Source of the DNA: Stakelama saccharophila
GTDB lineage: Bacteria; Pseudomonadota; Alphaproteobacteria; Sphingomonadales; Sphingomonadaceae
Assembly: GCF_032229225.1 (NCBI RefSeq)
Contig: NZ_CP135076.1
Location: 787,001-851,000 of the forward strand
Length of the DNA stretch: 64,000 bases
Direction: 5' to 3'
Shown: positions 27,500 to 36,596 of the stretch, piece by piece
Layout of the letters: the number at the start of each line of letters is the position of its first letter
Numbering within the stretch: position 1 is the stretch's first letter
Translations under genes and position numbers: made by a program
Notes under the pieces: model-generated
Seen by the model: only the letters and a program-made list of their open reading frames with translations
Databases searched by the model: none
What the model was told of the DNA's origin: nothing

Positions 27500-28708
27500 C
27501 TACGCCGATCGTGCTTCGGGCGTGGCGACGCCCATGCTCTGGAAATAGCGCTTCACGTTGCGCGCCGCCTGACGCAGCCGTTGTTCGTTCTCCACCATTG
27601 CGATCCGTACATAGCCTTCACCGTTCTCGCCATAGCCGACACCGGGCGCGACCGCGACCTTGGCATGGGTTAGCAATTGTTTGGAGAACTCAAGGCTGCC
27701 TAAATGCGCCAGCGCCGGCGGCAGGGGCGCCCAGGCGAACATGGAGGCCGGCGGCGACGGGATCTCCCACCCGGCGCGGGCGAAGCTTTCGACCAGCACG
27801 TCGCGCCGGTTCTGATAGCGTTGCCGGTTCTGTTCGACGCAATCCTGAGGCCCGTTGATCGCGGCGACGGCGGCGGCCTGAACGGGGGTGAACGCGCCGT
27901 AATCAAGATAGGACTTCACCCGCGTCAGCGCGGCGATCAACTGCTTGTTGCCGACCGCGAAGCCGATCCGCCAGCCGGCCATGGAATAGGTCTTGGACAT
28001 GCTGGTGAACTCGACCGCGACGTCCTTTGCGCCGGGCACCTGCAGGATGGACGGCGTCGGCCTGCCGTCGAAATAGATTTCCGAATAAGCGAGGTCGGAC
28101 AGGATCCAGAGCCCGTTTTCCTTCGCGAAGGCGACGACGCGTTCGTAGAAGTCGAGGTCGACCACCTCCGCCGTGGGGTTGGATGGATAGCCCATGACTA
28201 GCACCGACGGGCGCGGCACGGTATAGTGCACCGCCTTTTCCAGCGCCTCGAAATACCGCTCGTCAGGCGTGGTCGGCACGCTGCGGATGGTCGCGCCGGC
28301 GATGATGAAGCCGAAGGTGTGGATGGGATAGGACGGATTGGGCGCCAGAATCACGTCGCCCGGCGCGGTGATCGCCTGGGCGAGGTTGGCGAGCCCTTCC
28401 TTGGAGCCCAGCGTGACCACGACCTCGCTTTCCGGGTCGAGGTCGACGCCGAAGCGACGGCCGTAATATTCCGCCTGGGCGCGGCGCAGGCCGCGAATGC
28501 CCCTGGACGCCGAATAGCCGTGCGCATCGGGCTTGCGCGCGACCTCGGCGAGCTTGTCGACGACATGGTCGGGCGGCGGCATGTCGGGATTGCCCATGCC
28601 GAGGTCGATGATATCCTCGCCCGCCGCGCGCGCCGCAGCCCGCATGCCGTTCACTTCGGCGATGACATAGGGCGGCAATCTGCGGATGCGATAGAATTCG
28701 TCGGACAT
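27500..28708 (-). CDS. class I/II aminotransferase, AlaC / LL-diaminopimelate aminotransferase type
   Basis: This 402-residue PLP enzyme has GNPDMPPPDHVVDKL near the N-terminus, LGSKEGLANLA, NPSYPIHTFGFIIAG, MGYPSNPTAEV, and the PLP lysine in SMSKTYSMAGWRIGF. These features are shared by E. coli AlaC (glutamate-pyruvate transaminase) and proteins annotated as LL-diaminopimelate aminotransferase in sphingomonads; the sequence alone does not settle which reaction dominates. It is divergent from phaC with 86 bases between. Confidence 0.85.
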   Translation of the reverse strand: MSDEFYRIRRLPPYVIAEVNGMRAAARAAGEDIIDLGMGNPDMPPPDHVVDKLAEVARKPDAHGYSASRGIRGLRRAQAEYYGRRFGVDLDPESEVVVTLGSKEGLANLAQAITAPGDVILAPNPSYPIHTFGFIIAGATIRSVPTTPDERYFEALEKAVHYTVPRPSVLVMGYPSNPTAEVVDLDFYERVVAFAKENGLWILSDLAYSEIYFDGRPTPSILQVPGAKDVAVEFTSMSKTYSMAGWRIGFAVGNKQLIAALTRVKSYLDYGAFTPVQAAAVAAINGPQDCVEQNRQRYQNRRDVLVESFARAGWEIPSPPASMFAWAPLPPALAHLGSLEFSKQLLTHAKVAVAPGVGYGENGEGYVRIAMVENEQRLRQAARNVKRYFQSMGVATPEARSA

Positions 28709-28794
28709 GCGTTGGACCTCCAGAGCCGTGAATCGCTTGGCACGGTCCGACAGGTTATAGGTTGCGTCGAGCGGTCTCCCAAGGAGAGAAAAAT

Positions 28795-30537
28795 ATGCCG
28801 GAGGAAAGTATTACGCAGGAAAACCCCACCGGCGGCACCGCGACCCTGGCCGAACTGCAGCACTGGACCTGGCTGCTGGGACGCGCGCAGCAGATGCTGC
28901 TGGAACACGGCATTCACACGATGAACGCGGGTGCGCTGCCCGGCTGGAGCGATCCCGCGGCGTTTGCCCGCGCCAGCGCCGATTTCTGGTCCGATTCGAT
29001 GAAGCTGTGGCAGCGCTTTCTCGATCCGGCCAAGGCGGAGGCGGCGGAGATCGCGCCCGAACATGCGCGCGACAAGCGGTTCCGGGCGCCGCAATGGCAC
29101 GAGGACCCGCTGTTCGACTTCCTGCGCCAGAGCTATTTCCTGATTTCCGACCACATGCTGAAGGGCGTCGACGCGCTGGAAGGCGTCGACCCGAAGCAGA
29201 AGGAACAGATCCGCTTCGCCACGCGCCACTTCATCGACGCGATGAGCCCCACGAACTTTCCCGCGACCAATCCGCTGGTGATCGAACGGATCATCGAAAC
29301 GCGCGGCGAGAATCTGCTCAAGGGGCTGGAGAACATGCTGACCGATCTCGGCCGGGGGCAGCTCACCCATACCGACGAGACAGCGTTCGCTGTCGGCGAG
29401 AATATCGCGACGACGCCCGGAAAGGTGGTGAAGCGCACGCCGCTTTACGAACTGATCCAGTATTCGCCCACGACCGAGCAGGTGTACGAAACGCCGCTGA
29501 TCATCTTCCCGCCCTGGATCAACCGCTTCTATATCCTCGACCTGACGGCGGAAAAGAGCTTCATAAGATGGGCGGTCGACCAGGGGCTGACGGTCTTCGT
29601 CTGTTCGTGGAAATCGGCCGATGCGTCGCTCGCCGACATATATTGGGACGATTATGTCGAGCGCGGGCAGATCGACGCCATCGACACGGTTCGCGACCTG
29701 CTGGGCGTCGAGGCGGTGCACACGGTCGGCTATTGCGTGGCGGGCACCACCCTGGCGGCGACGCTCGCCATCCTGGCGGCGCGGGGCGAGGCGGAAAAGG
29801 TGAGGAGCGCCACCTTCTTCACCGCCCAGGTGGATTTCGCCGATGCGGGCGACCTGCAACTCTTCGTCGACGACGAGCAGATGAAGCTGATCGAGACGCT
29901 GGCGACCGATGGCTTTCTCGACGGCCGCTACATGGCGGCGACGTTCAACCTGCTGCGCGGGCGCGACCTGATCTGGAACTATGTCGCCAACAATTATCTG
30001 CTGGGCGAGGATTACGCGCCGTTCGACCTGCTGCACTGGAATGCCGACGTCACCAATCTGCCGGCCGGGTGGCACCGGTCCTATCTGCGCGATCTCTATC
30101 GCGACAACAAGCTGGCGACGCCGGGCGGCATGGTGATCGCCGGAACGCCGGTCGACCTGTCCCGCGTCACGACACCGACCTATGTCCAGGCCGGACGCGA
30201 GGATCATATCGCCCCGGCGTCGAGCGTGTGGAAGATCACGCATCACTTCGCCGGGCCGCTGAAATTCGTGCTGGCCGGGTCCGGCCATATCGCCGGGGTG
30301 GTCAACCCGCCATCGTCTGGCAAATACCAATATTGGACCAACAGCGAGGCGGTCGAAACGCTGACGGAGTTCGTCGCCGGGGCGAAGGAGACCAAGGGAA
30401 GCTGGTGGCCCGATTGGATCGCCTGGATCGCGGAGCAGGCGCCGGACAAGGTGGAAGCGGTGAAGGCGCGCATTCCGGGCAAGGGCAGACTGAAGGCGCT
30501 GGGCGATGCGCCGGGGACCTATGTAAAGGCGCGCTGA
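28795..30537 (+). CDS. phaC: class I poly(R)-hydroxyalkanoate synthase PhaC
   Basis: PhaC polymerises (R)-3-hydroxyacyl-CoA into polyhydroxyalkanoate granules. The 580-residue protein has the PhaC N-terminal domain (WRFLDP-like WQRFLDP, QSYFL, NFPATNP) and an alpha/beta-hydrolase core with the lipase-like box GYCVAG and nucleophile Cys314; GREDHIAPASSVW and GSGHIAGVVNPP carry the Asp and His partners. AAGGAG at 28781-28786 selects ATG 28795 rather than an in-frame start at 28762. The phasin gene follows after 122 bases with its own promoter-like region. No phaA or phaB is in the window. Confidence 0.96.
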   Translation: MPEESITQENPTGGTATLAELQHWTWLLGRAQQMLLEHGIHTMNAGALPGWSDPAAFARASADFWSDSMKLWQRFLDPAKAEAAEIAPEHARDKRFRAPQWHEDPLFDFLRQSYFLISDHMLKGVDALEGVDPKQKEQIRFATRHFIDAMSPTNFPATNPLVIERIIETRGENLLKGLENMLTDLGRGQLTHTDETAFAVGENIATTPGKVVKRTPLYELIQYSPTTEQVYETPLIIFPPWINRFYILDLTAEKSFIRWAVDQGLTVFVCSWKSADASLADIYWDDYVERGQIDAIDTVRDLLGVEAVHTVGYCVAGTTLAATLAILAARGEAEKVRSATFFTAQVDFADAGDLQLFVDDEQMKLIETLATDGFLDGRYMAATFNLLRGRDLIWNYVANNYLLGEDYAPFDLLHWNADVTNLPAGWHRSYLRDLYRDNKLATPGGMVIAGTPVDLSRVTTPTYVQAGREDHIAPASSVWKITHHFAGPLKFVLAGSGHIAGVVNPPSSGKYQYWTNSEAVETLTEFVAGAKETKGSWWPDWIAWIAEQAPDKVEAVKARIPGKGRLKALGDAPGTYVKAR

Positions 30538-30569
30538 ACCCGGCCGCGAGACGGTGCGGAAGCGTCATG

Positions 30570-30629
30570 TTGCGGTGCACAAATACCGCTTGCGAAGTCC
30601 CTTGCGAATCGGTATATGCTGCACCGCAA
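30570..30629 (+). promoter_or_regulatory. phasin promoter region with two PhaR-like sites
   Basis: TGCGGTGCA (30571-30579) and TGCACCGCA (30620-30628) are reverse complements of each other and each fits TGC-N3-GCA; with one more base they form a 10-base inverted repeat. Between them TTGCGA (30590-30595) and TATATG (30613-30618) are 17 bases apart, a sigma70-like pair. The downstream site would cover the transcription start. In Paracoccus and rhizobia PhaR binds TGC/GCA palindromes at phasin promoters. PhaR itself is not in the window. Confidence 0.6.
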
Positions 30630-30659
30630 AATCAGGTGATCGAGCAGGAGGCCAGGACT

Positions 30660-31493
30660 GTGGCCAGCAGGAACCCGCCCAGGGGCGCGAAGAAGACCAC
30701 CCCCCGCAAGACGACGCAGCGTCGGGCCCCGGCGAAGACGGCGAGGTCCGAGGCGAAGACCACGCCCGCCGCAAAACCGGCTGAGCCGAAGCGTGCGGCC
30801 GCTGTCGCGAAGGCGCCGTCCGCACCGCCCGCAACTCAGCCACCCGCAACTCAGCCAAAGGCCGCGCCTGCGCCCGCAAAGCCGGCGGAAAAGATCCCGG
30901 AAAAGGTCGCGGAGGCAAGCCGCCCCGAGATTGCCGCTCCGGCAAAGCCCGCCGCTCCCGCGGCCAAGAACAGCGAAGCGGCAGCGATGGTCGCAGCCGA
31001 CGATACCGAGACCGCCGCGCAGCCGGCGACACGCACCCGGAAGGAAGCAACCACCATGGCTAGCACTGCAGAAAAGACGATGGACAAGTCCCAGGCGATG
31101 TTCGCCGACATGAACGACCGCACCAAGGCGGCGATGGAGAAAAGCTCGAAGATGGTCGAGGAAATGAACGACTTCGCCAAGGGCAATGTCGAGGCGATGG
31201 CCGAATCCGGCCGCATCACCGCCAAGGGGCTGGAATCGTTCGGCCGCGACGCCGCCGAATATAGCCGCAAGTCGTTCGAGACCATGACGGCCGCGATGAA
31301 GGAAATGGCATCGGCCAAGTCGCCGACCGACTTCTTCAAGCTGCAGAGCGACTATGTCCGCTCCGCCTTCGATTCGGCGGTTGCCGAAGCGTCGAAGCAG
31401 AGCGAGGCCATGCTGAAGCTGGCCGGCGAAGCGTCGCAGCCGCTGTCGAACCGCGTTGCGGTCGCCGCGGACAAGGCCAAGACCGTGGCCTGA
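30660..31493 (+). CDS. phasin family protein with a basic Ala/Pro/Lys-rich N-terminal extension
   Basis: Phasins coat PHA granules. From GTG 30660 (AGGAGG about eight bases upstream) the protein has 277 residues. Residues 1-60 are Lys/Arg/Thr/Pro-rich (KKTTPRKTTQRRAPAKTAR, then AAKPAEPKRAA), resembling histone-H1-like tails, and 60-130 are Ala/Pro-rich. The phasin domain starts near residue 133 at MASTAEKTMDKSQAMFADMNDRTK and shows the family's helical pattern to ALKLAGEASQPLSNRV-type end. ATG 31056 at the domain start has its own AAGGAAG, so a 145-residue short form may also be made. A terminator follows. Confidence 0.88.
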   Translation: MASRNPPRGAKKTTPRKTTQRRAPAKTARSEAKTTPAAKPAEPKRAAAVAKAPSAPPATQPPATQPKAAPAPAKPAEKIPEKVAEASRPEIAAPAKPAAPAAKNSEAAAMVAADDTETAAQPATRTRKEATTMASTAEKTMDKSQAMFADMNDRTKAAMEKSSKMVEEMNDFAKGNVEAMAESGRITAKGLESFGRDAAEYSRKSFETMTAAMKEMASAKSPTDFFKLQSDYVRSAFDSAVAEASKQSEAMLKLAGEASQPLSNRVAVAADKAKTVA

Positions 31494-31533
31494 TCCGGGG
31501 ATACGGCGCCTCAGGCGTCCGCACGGGAAAAGA

Positions 31534-31570
31534 GGGCGGCCGGTCCTTCGGGACGGTCGTCCTTTTCTTT
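31534..31570 (+). terminator. Rho-independent terminator after the phasin gene
   Basis: GGGCGGCCGGTCC, a TTCG loop and GGACGGTCGTCC form a stem with G-U pairs and one bulge, followed by TTTTCTTT (31563-31570). It starts 41 bases after the phasin stop and separates phasin from clpS. Confidence 0.75.
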
Positions 31571-31652
31571 GCGCGTTAAACCACTTTGTGCGGGTCCGGC
31601 ACCATTTCCGCCCTTGTCGAGCAGGCCCGCAATGCCATATTTTCGATCTGTG

Positions 31653-32012
31653 ATGGTTTCAGTTCCGTATCACCCGATCCAGATGGCCGAGGACGGCGAC
31701 GGCCTCGACGATGACGATGCCGCGACCGGCGTCGCCACGCGCACGCGCGCGAAGACCAAGAAGCCCACGCCCTATCGGGTATTGATGCTCAACGACGACT
31801 ATACGCCCATGGAGTTCGTCGTCCTTTGCCTGCAGCGCTTCTTTCGCATGAGCATGGAGGATGCGACGCGGGTGATGCTCCACGTCCATCAGAAGGGCGT
31901 CGGCGTGTGCGGCGTGTTCAGCTACGAAGTGGCGGAAACCAAGGTGGCGCAGGTCATGGACTTCGCGCGCCAGAACCAGCATCCGCTGCAATGCACGCTG
32001 GAAAAGGCCTGA
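31653..32012 (+). CDS. clpS: ATP-dependent Clp protease adaptor ClpS
   Basis: ClpS delivers N-end-rule substrates to ClpAP. From ATG 31653 the protein has 119 residues: an acidic flexible N-terminus ([12 protein letters not shown]), then [17 protein letters not shown] with the substrate-pocket residues, [16 protein letters not shown] and the C-terminal [10 protein letters not shown]. No clear ribosome site marks the start; in-frame ATGs at 31632 and 31683 are alternatives. clpA, its partner, is 18 kb away on the other strand instead of adjacent. Confidence 0.93.
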   Translation: MVSVPYHPIQMAEDGDGLDDDDAATGVATRTRAKTKKPTPYRVLMLNDDYTPMEFVVLCLQRFFRMSMEDATRVMLHVHQKGVGVCGVFSYEVAETKVAQVMDFARQNQHPLQCTLEKA

Positions 32013-32033
32013 TACCCGGCAAGCCGGCCGGCT

Positions 32034-32780
32034 TCACCGTGGAACCGGCAGCCAGTCGATCTCGATCCCCTCGAAGCGGTTGACGTAATTGGCCGACCGC
32101 GCGAGCACGCTTTCGTCCAGCAACGTCACATGGCCGTTCACCCGCGCGATCGACCCTTCCTGCTCCAATTGGCGCAGCATCCGGTTGACGTGAACCGATG
32201 TTAGGCCGGTCGCGTCGCCGATCTCTTCCTGCGTCAGGCCCAGCGTGAAGCTGTTGTCGATCGACTTGTCGGTCGCCCGCAGCCGGTCGCGAAGCTCCAG
32301 CAGCAGCGCGCCGACACGCGCCTTGGCGGTGGTGCGCCCCAGCATGGCGAGCCGATCGGTCAGCGATACCCGTTCGATCTGGTTCACGACCAGGATGAGC
32401 GCCGCCAGGCGGGGATGCTGTACGATGAGGTTGGACAATGCCGACCGGTCGAACGGGCAGACGACGCAATCCGACAGCGCGCACAGCGCCTCCGGCGATC
32501 CGCGGTACAGAATGCCGGGCAGGCCGATCATGTCGCCGGGAAACAGGAAGCGCAGGATCTGCCGGCTGCCGTCCTCGAGCAGCACATAGCTCATCATCAT
32601 GCCCCGGCGCAGGATATAAAGCTCGTGGTCGGGTTCGTTCTCGCGCTGCAGCACGGCCCCCCGGCGCAGATTGCGCTCGCGCGCTTCCAGTTGTTTCAGC
32701 GCCTGGATCTCATTGTCGGTGAGTTCGACCAGGTCACTGAGGATTTCCGCAAAACAGCTCGCCGATCGGCTCAACGTCAT
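32034..32780 (-). CDS. Crp/Fnr family transcriptional regulator
   Basis: The protein has 248 residues: an N-terminal cyclic-nucleotide-binding-like fold ([36 protein letters not shown]) and a C-terminal helix-turn-helix ([28 protein letters not shown]). The N-terminal cysteine cluster of Fnr is absent, so oxygen sensing by an iron-sulfur cluster is unlikely. The frame extends upstream to 33080, but ATG 32780 follows a GGGGG tract and begins the usual length. It is divergent from murA with 127 bases between. Target genes unknown. Confidence 0.88.
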   Translation of the reverse strand: MTLSRSASCFAEILSDLVELTDNEIQALKQLEARERNLRRGAVLQRENEPDHELYILRRGMMMSYVLLEDGSRQILRFLFPGDMIGLPGILYRGSPEALCALSDCVVCPFDRSALSNLIVQHPRLAALILVVNQIERVSLTDRLAMLGRTTAKARVGALLLELRDRLRATDKSIDNSFTLGLTQEEIGDATGLTSVHVNRMLRQLEQEGSIARVNGHVTLLDESVLARSANYVNRFEGIEIDWLPVPR

Positions 32781-32907
32781 CACCCCCGATTTTCGCTCGA
32801 AAGAGCAGCGCGCCGGCGACGGCGCATTAAAGTCGGTTAAGCTCTGCGAATTGGGCGGACTTTCCCTTGCCCTTGCATGGCCGTGGCCACGCGATAGAAG
32901 GTGCCCG

Positions 32908-34191
32908 ATGGATCGCATTCTCATTCGCGGCGGCACGCCGCTTTCCGGCCGCATCGCCATTTCCGGCGCCAAGAACGCGGCGCTCGCGCTGATGCCCTGC
33001 GCGCTCTTGACCGACGAGCCGCTGACGCTCAGAAACCTGCCGCGCCTGGCCGATGTCGACAGTTTCGGCCACCTGCTCAACCAGCTCGGCGCCTCGACGC
33101 AGATCGAGGGCGCCCGGCCGGCCGATTTCGGCCGGGTGATGACGATCCGCGCGGGCCGCCTGACCGCGACCGAGGCGCCCTATGACATCGTGCGCAAGAT
33201 GCGGGCGTCGATCCTGGTGCTCGGCCCGCTGCTCGCCCGCGCGGGCGAGGCGACGGTGTCGCTGCCGGGCGGCTGCGCCATCGGCAACCGGCCGATCGAT
33301 CTGCACCTGAAGGCGATCGAGGCGTTGGGCGGGGAGATCGAGCTGGCCGCGGGCTATGTGAAGGCGACAGCACCCGGCGGGCGCTTGCGCGGCGGGTGCT
33401 ATACCTTCCCGGTCGTTTCGGTGGGCGCGACCGAGAATGCGCTGATGGCGGCCGTCCTGGCCGAAGGAACGAGCGTGCTGGAAAACGCCGCGCGCGAGCC
33501 CGAGATTGTCGACCTCTGCAACCTGCTGGTGGCGATGGGCGCGTCGATTTCCGGCATCGGCACCGAACGGATCGAGATCGAGGGCCGCGACCGGCTGCAC
33601 GGCGCCACCTACCGCGTGATGCCCGACCGGATCGAGGCGGGAAGCTATGCCTGCGCGGCCGCAATCACGGGTGGGTCGCTGGACCTGGTGGGCGCGGCGG
33701 CGGGCGACATGCGCGCCACGCTGAACGCGCTCAGCGATGCCGGCGTGGCGATCGAGGAACGCCAGGATGCGATCCGCGTGGAAGCGTCGAACGGCATGGG
33801 GCCGCTGACGCTGTCGACGGCGCCCTTTCCCGGCTTCGCCACCGACATGCAGGCGCAGTTCATGGCGATGCTGTGCAAGGCCGACGGCGCCAGCGTGCTG
33901 ACCGAGACGATCTTCGAGAACCGCTACATGCACGTGCCGGAACTGGCGCGGATGGGCGCGCATATCGAGGTGCGCGGGCGCGCCGCCTTCGTGCGCGGCA
34001 ATACCGACCTGATCGGCGCGCCGGTGATGGCGACCGACCTGCGCGCATCGATGAGCCTGATCATCGCCGGCCTGGCCGCCAGGGGCGAGACGCAGGTCAA
34101 CCGCGTCTATCATCTCGACCGCGGCTATGAACGGCTGGAGGAAAAGCTGAAGGCCGTCGGCGCCGACATTGAACGCGTCGGCGACGGCTGA
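32908..34191 (+). CDS. murA: UDP-N-acetylglucosamine 1-carboxyvinyltransferase
   Basis: MurA starts peptidoglycan synthesis by adding enolpyruvate to UDP-GlcNAc and is the fosfomycin target. The 427-residue protein has GAKNAAL (Lys22, Asn23) and [17 protein letters not shown] with the reactive cysteine at 123, equivalent to Cys115 of E. coli, so the fosfomycin-sensitive form is expected. The C-terminal [14 protein letters not shown] is typical. ATG 32908, after AAGG, is preferred to the long upstream extension. The stop codon overlaps the start of the MBL-fold gene by one base. Confidence 0.97.
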   Translation: MDRILIRGGTPLSGRIAISGAKNAALALMPCALLTDEPLTLRNLPRLADVDSFGHLLNQLGASTQIEGARPADFGRVMTIRAGRLTATEAPYDIVRKMRASILVLGPLLARAGEATVSLPGGCAIGNRPIDLHLKAIEALGGEIELAAGYVKATAPGGRLRGGCYTFPVVSVGATENALMAAVLAEGTSVLENAAREPEIVDLCNLLVAMGASISGIGTERIEIEGRDRLHGATYRVMPDRIEAGSYACAAAITGGSLDLVGAAAGDMRATLNALSDAGVAIEERQDAIRVEASNGMGPLTLSTAPFPGFATDMQAQFMAMLCKADGASVLTETIFENRYMHVPELARMGAHIEVRGRAAFVRGNTDLIGAPVMATDLRASMSLIIAGLAARGETQVNRVYHLDRGYERLEEKLKAVGADIERVGDG

Positions 34192-35021
34192 TGCGGGCGC
34201 AGGTGGCGGCGATCCACATCTGCAAGGCGTGCGGCACCGCCTATCGCGAAAGCGCGGCCCCGCCGGAGCGCTGCCCGATCTGCGAGGACGAGCGCCAGTT
34301 CGTGCCGCCGGGCGGCCAGAGCTGGACGACGCCGGACGCGGTTGTGCGGGGCCATGCGAATGCGTGGCGCCGGCACGAGCCGGGCCTGTTCGAACTGCGC
34401 ACCCGGCCCTCCTTTGCCATCGGGCAGCGGGCGTTCCTGGTGCGCACGCCGGCGGGCAACGTGCTGTGGGACTGCCTGACGCTGCTCGACGATGCGACGC
34501 GCGAGATCGTCGCGGCGCTGGGCGGGCTGAGCGCCATCGCGATCTCGCACCCGCATTATTATTCCACGATGCAGGACTGGGCCGAGGCGTTCGACTGTCC
34601 GATCCACCTGCACGCCGCCGATCGGCAATGGATGATGCGCGCGCATCCCGCCATTCGCTTCTGGGACGGTGACCGGCTGGAGCTGCTGCCCGACCTGACG
34701 GTGCTTCGCCTCGGCGGGCATTTTCCCGGCGGTTGCGTGCTCCACTGGGGCAAGGGCGCGGACGGTGCGGACGCCCTGTTGAGCGGCGACATCGTACAGG
34801 TCACGCCCGGCCGGGACCGGGTGTCGTTCCTGTGGAGCTATCCCAACATGATGCCGCTGTCGGCCGGATCGGTGCGGCGTATCGCCCACATGCTCGCGCC
34901 GTGGCGGTTCGAGCGGATCTACGGTGCCTTTGCCGGGCGCGAGGTGCTGGCGGATGGCAATGGCGTGGTAGCGCGGTCGGCTGCGCGCTATGTCGAGCTG
35001 CTCGAAGGCGAACAGCCCTAG
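34191..35021 (+). CDS. MBL-fold metallo-hydrolase with an N-terminal zinc ribbon
   Basis: The protein has 276 residues. The first 45 hold a rubredoxin-like or zinc-ribbon motif (ICKACGTAYRES...RCPICEDERQF, two CxxC pairs); the rest is a metallo-beta-lactamase fold with SHPHYYSTMQDWAEAF (an H-x-H without the following D-H), RLGGHFPGGCVLHWG and LLSGDIVQV. The standard HxHxDH is therefore altered to HPHYYS, so zinc binding or activity may differ. It is translationally coupled to murA (TGATG). The last bases of its stop codon form the start of a palindromic element. Confidence 0.8.
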   Translation: MRAQVAAIHICKACGTAYRESAAPPERCPICEDERQFVPPGGQSWTTPDAVVRGHANAWRRHEPGLFELRTRPSFAIGQRAFLVRTPAGNVLWDCLTLLDDATREIVAALGGLSAIAISHPHYYSTMQDWAEAFDCPIHLHAADRQWMMRAHPAIRFWDGDRLELLPDLTVLRLGGHFPGGCVLHWGKGADGADALLSGDIVQVTPGRDRVSFLWSYPNMMPLSAGSVRRIAHMLAPWRFERIYGAFAGREVLADGNGVVARSAARYVELLEGEQP

Positions 35022-35163
35022 GACCGATCGACATTCAGCCCTGACGGCCTGCAAATGGCGGCTTTGCGAGCTTCCGGTGCTCACGACCCTTTAGGTCGCT
35101 GCGCTCCGGGTCACGCAAAACCACCATTTTCGGCTCATCATCTTCTGAATGTCGGTCGATCCT
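35020..35163. repeat. 144-base element with 19-base terminal inverted repeats
   Basis: The left end AGGACCGATCGACATTCAG (35020-35038) and the right end CTGAATGTCGGTCGATCCT (35145-35163) are reverse complements except at two positions. The interior holds GTGCTCACGACCCTTTAGG and CGCTGCGCTCCGGGTCACG, common in alphaproteobacterial intergenic repeats. The element begins within the MBL-fold gene's TAG stop codon. It encodes nothing obvious. Confidence 0.8.
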
Positions 35164-35202
35164 AGCGCCCGGTCCTGGAGTCCTTCGACGCTGATCGCGG
35201 CA

Positions 35203-35332
35203 ACGGTAATCCTCCCCTGGAAGGGAGGGGGACCGCGCGCAGCGCGGTGGAGGGGTACACGGCGGCGGGCGGCGGACACCCCTCCGTCAGTCCTTCGGAC
35301 TGCCACCTCCCCTTTCAGGGGAGGATTACCGT
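35203..35332. repeat. 130-base palindromic element with perfect 16-base terminal inverted repeats
   Basis: ACGGTAATCCTCCCCT (35203-35218) and AGGGGAGGATTACCGT (35317-35332) pair perfectly. Inside are two smaller hairpins, CCGCGC-GCA-GCGCGG and CAGTC-CTTCG-GACTG, and reverse-complementary GGAGGGG/CCCCTCC stretches, so the whole can fold as a cruciform. Its reverse complement closely matches the element at 55408-55518. It ends four bases before the bioA stop. Confidence 0.85.
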
Positions 35333-35336
35333 GACG

Positions 35337-36596
35337 CTAGCCGGTCACCGCGGCGATGCCGGCGTCGATCGCCGCATAGATTTCGTCCAGTTCGTCGTCG
35401 CTGACGCAATAAGGCGGCATGACATAGACGGTGTTGCCCAGCGGCCGCAGCAGGATGTCGCGCTCGCGGAATATCCGGGCGAGCCGCGGCCCGATATCGG
35501 ACAGATAGGCACCGTCGGGATCGCCGATCTCCATCGCGGTGATGGTGCCGCACCGGCGCAGATTGTGGACCGCCGGATTATCGCGGTAGCGCGCGATCTG
35601 GGCCGCCTGGCGCTCGCACAGATCGGCGATCCCCTCACGCACCGGCTCGTCGCGCCAGATGGCGAGATTGGCCACGCCCGCCGCGCATGCGATCGGGTTG
35701 GCGGTGTAGCTCGACGAATGGAAGAACATCGTCGCCTTGTCGGTCGAACAATGCGCATCGAAGATCGGTTTCGTCGCCATGGTGACGGCGAGCGGCACCG
35801 CGCCGCCGGTCAGCCCCTTGGACAGGCAGACGATGTCGGGAACGATGTCGGCCTGCTCGCATGCCAGCAGCGGGCCGGTGCGGCCCCAGCCCGTCATCAC
35901 CTCGTCGGCGATGAACAACACGCCGTGCTTCGCACAGATGTCGCGCATCGCGGCAAGGATTTCCGGCGGGTATATCAGCATGCCGCCCGCGCCCAGCACC
36001 AGCGGCTCCACGATCAGCGCGGCGAGCGGCTCCGGCCCGCGGCATTCGGCCTCCAGCGCGTCGAGCGTCGCCTGTTCCGATCCCGCGACCGGAAAGGGCA
36101 GGGTGGCGACGTCGAACAGCAGCGGGGCATAAGCCTGGTTGAACACGCCGCGTTCGCCCACCGACATGCCGCCGATGGTGTCGCCGTGATAGCTGTGCTG
36201 CATGACGGCGATGCGGTGCCTTGGCTCGCCGATATTGCGCCAATAGCCCAGCGCCATCTTCAGCGCGACCTCCACCGCCGTGGACCCGCTGTCGGAATAG
36301 AAGACGTGCGCCAGCGGCTCCGGCATGATCTCCGTCAGGCCGCGCGCCAGCGCCTCGGCCGGCTCGTGCGTCCAGCCGGCGAAGATGATCTGGTCGAGCG
36401 CCTTCGTCTGTTCGGCGATCGCGGCCATGATGCGCGGGTGGCGATGGCCGTGCGTCGTCACCCACCAGGAGGAAATCGCGTCGATGATCCGCCGGCCGTC
36501 CCCGGTCCACAGGCAACTGCCCCCGGTGCGCACGACCTTCGGGATCGGTTCGCCCAGCCCGTGCTGGTGGAATGGGTGCCAGACGGGTGAGGTCAT
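35337..36596 (-). CDS. bioA: adenosylmethionine--8-amino-7-oxononanoate transaminase BioA
   Basis: BioA converts KAPA to DAPA using S-adenosylmethionine as amino donor, the third biotin step. The 419-residue PLP enzyme shows [12 protein letters not shown] at the N-terminus, [37 protein letters not shown], and the PLP lysine in CLSKGLTGG. It is the last gene of bioF-bioD-bioA; its ATG overlaps the bioD stop by four bases (ATGA), so the genes are translationally coupled. Confidence 0.96.
   Translation of the reverse strand: MTSPVWHPFHQHGLGEPIPKVVRTGGSCLWTGDGRRIIDAISSWWVTTHGHRHPRIMAAIAEQTKALDQIIFAGWTHEPAEALARGLTEIMPEPLAHVFYSDSGSTAVEVALKMALGYWRNIGEPRHRIAVMQHSYHGDTIGGMSVGERGVFNQAYAPLLFDVATLPFPVAGSEQATLDALEAECRGPEPLAALIVEPLVLGAGGMLIYPPEILAAMRDICAKHGVLFIADEVMTGWGRTGPLLACEQADIVPDIVCLSKGLTGGAVPLAVTMATKPIFDAHCSTDKATMFFHSSSYTANPIACAAGVANLAIWRDEPVREGIADLCERQAAQIARYRDNPAVHNLRRCGTITAMEIGDPDGAYLSDIGPRLARIFRERDILLRPLGNTVYVMPPYCVSDDELDEIYAAIDAGIAAVTG

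Noticed and set aside
29007..30659. An upstream extension of the phasin frame through phaC
   Set aside because: The stretch is a frameshifted shadow of phaC. The phasin has its own promoter-like region, ribosome site and GTG start at 30660.
32781..33080. An upstream extension of the Crp/Fnr regulator by 100 residues
   Set aside because: It runs into the murA gene on the other strand; ATG 32780 gives the normal family length and has a ribosome site.
35020..35332. Palindromic elements considered as parts of an insertion sequence
   Set aside because: They are under 150 bases and encode no transposase; at most they are non-autonomous.
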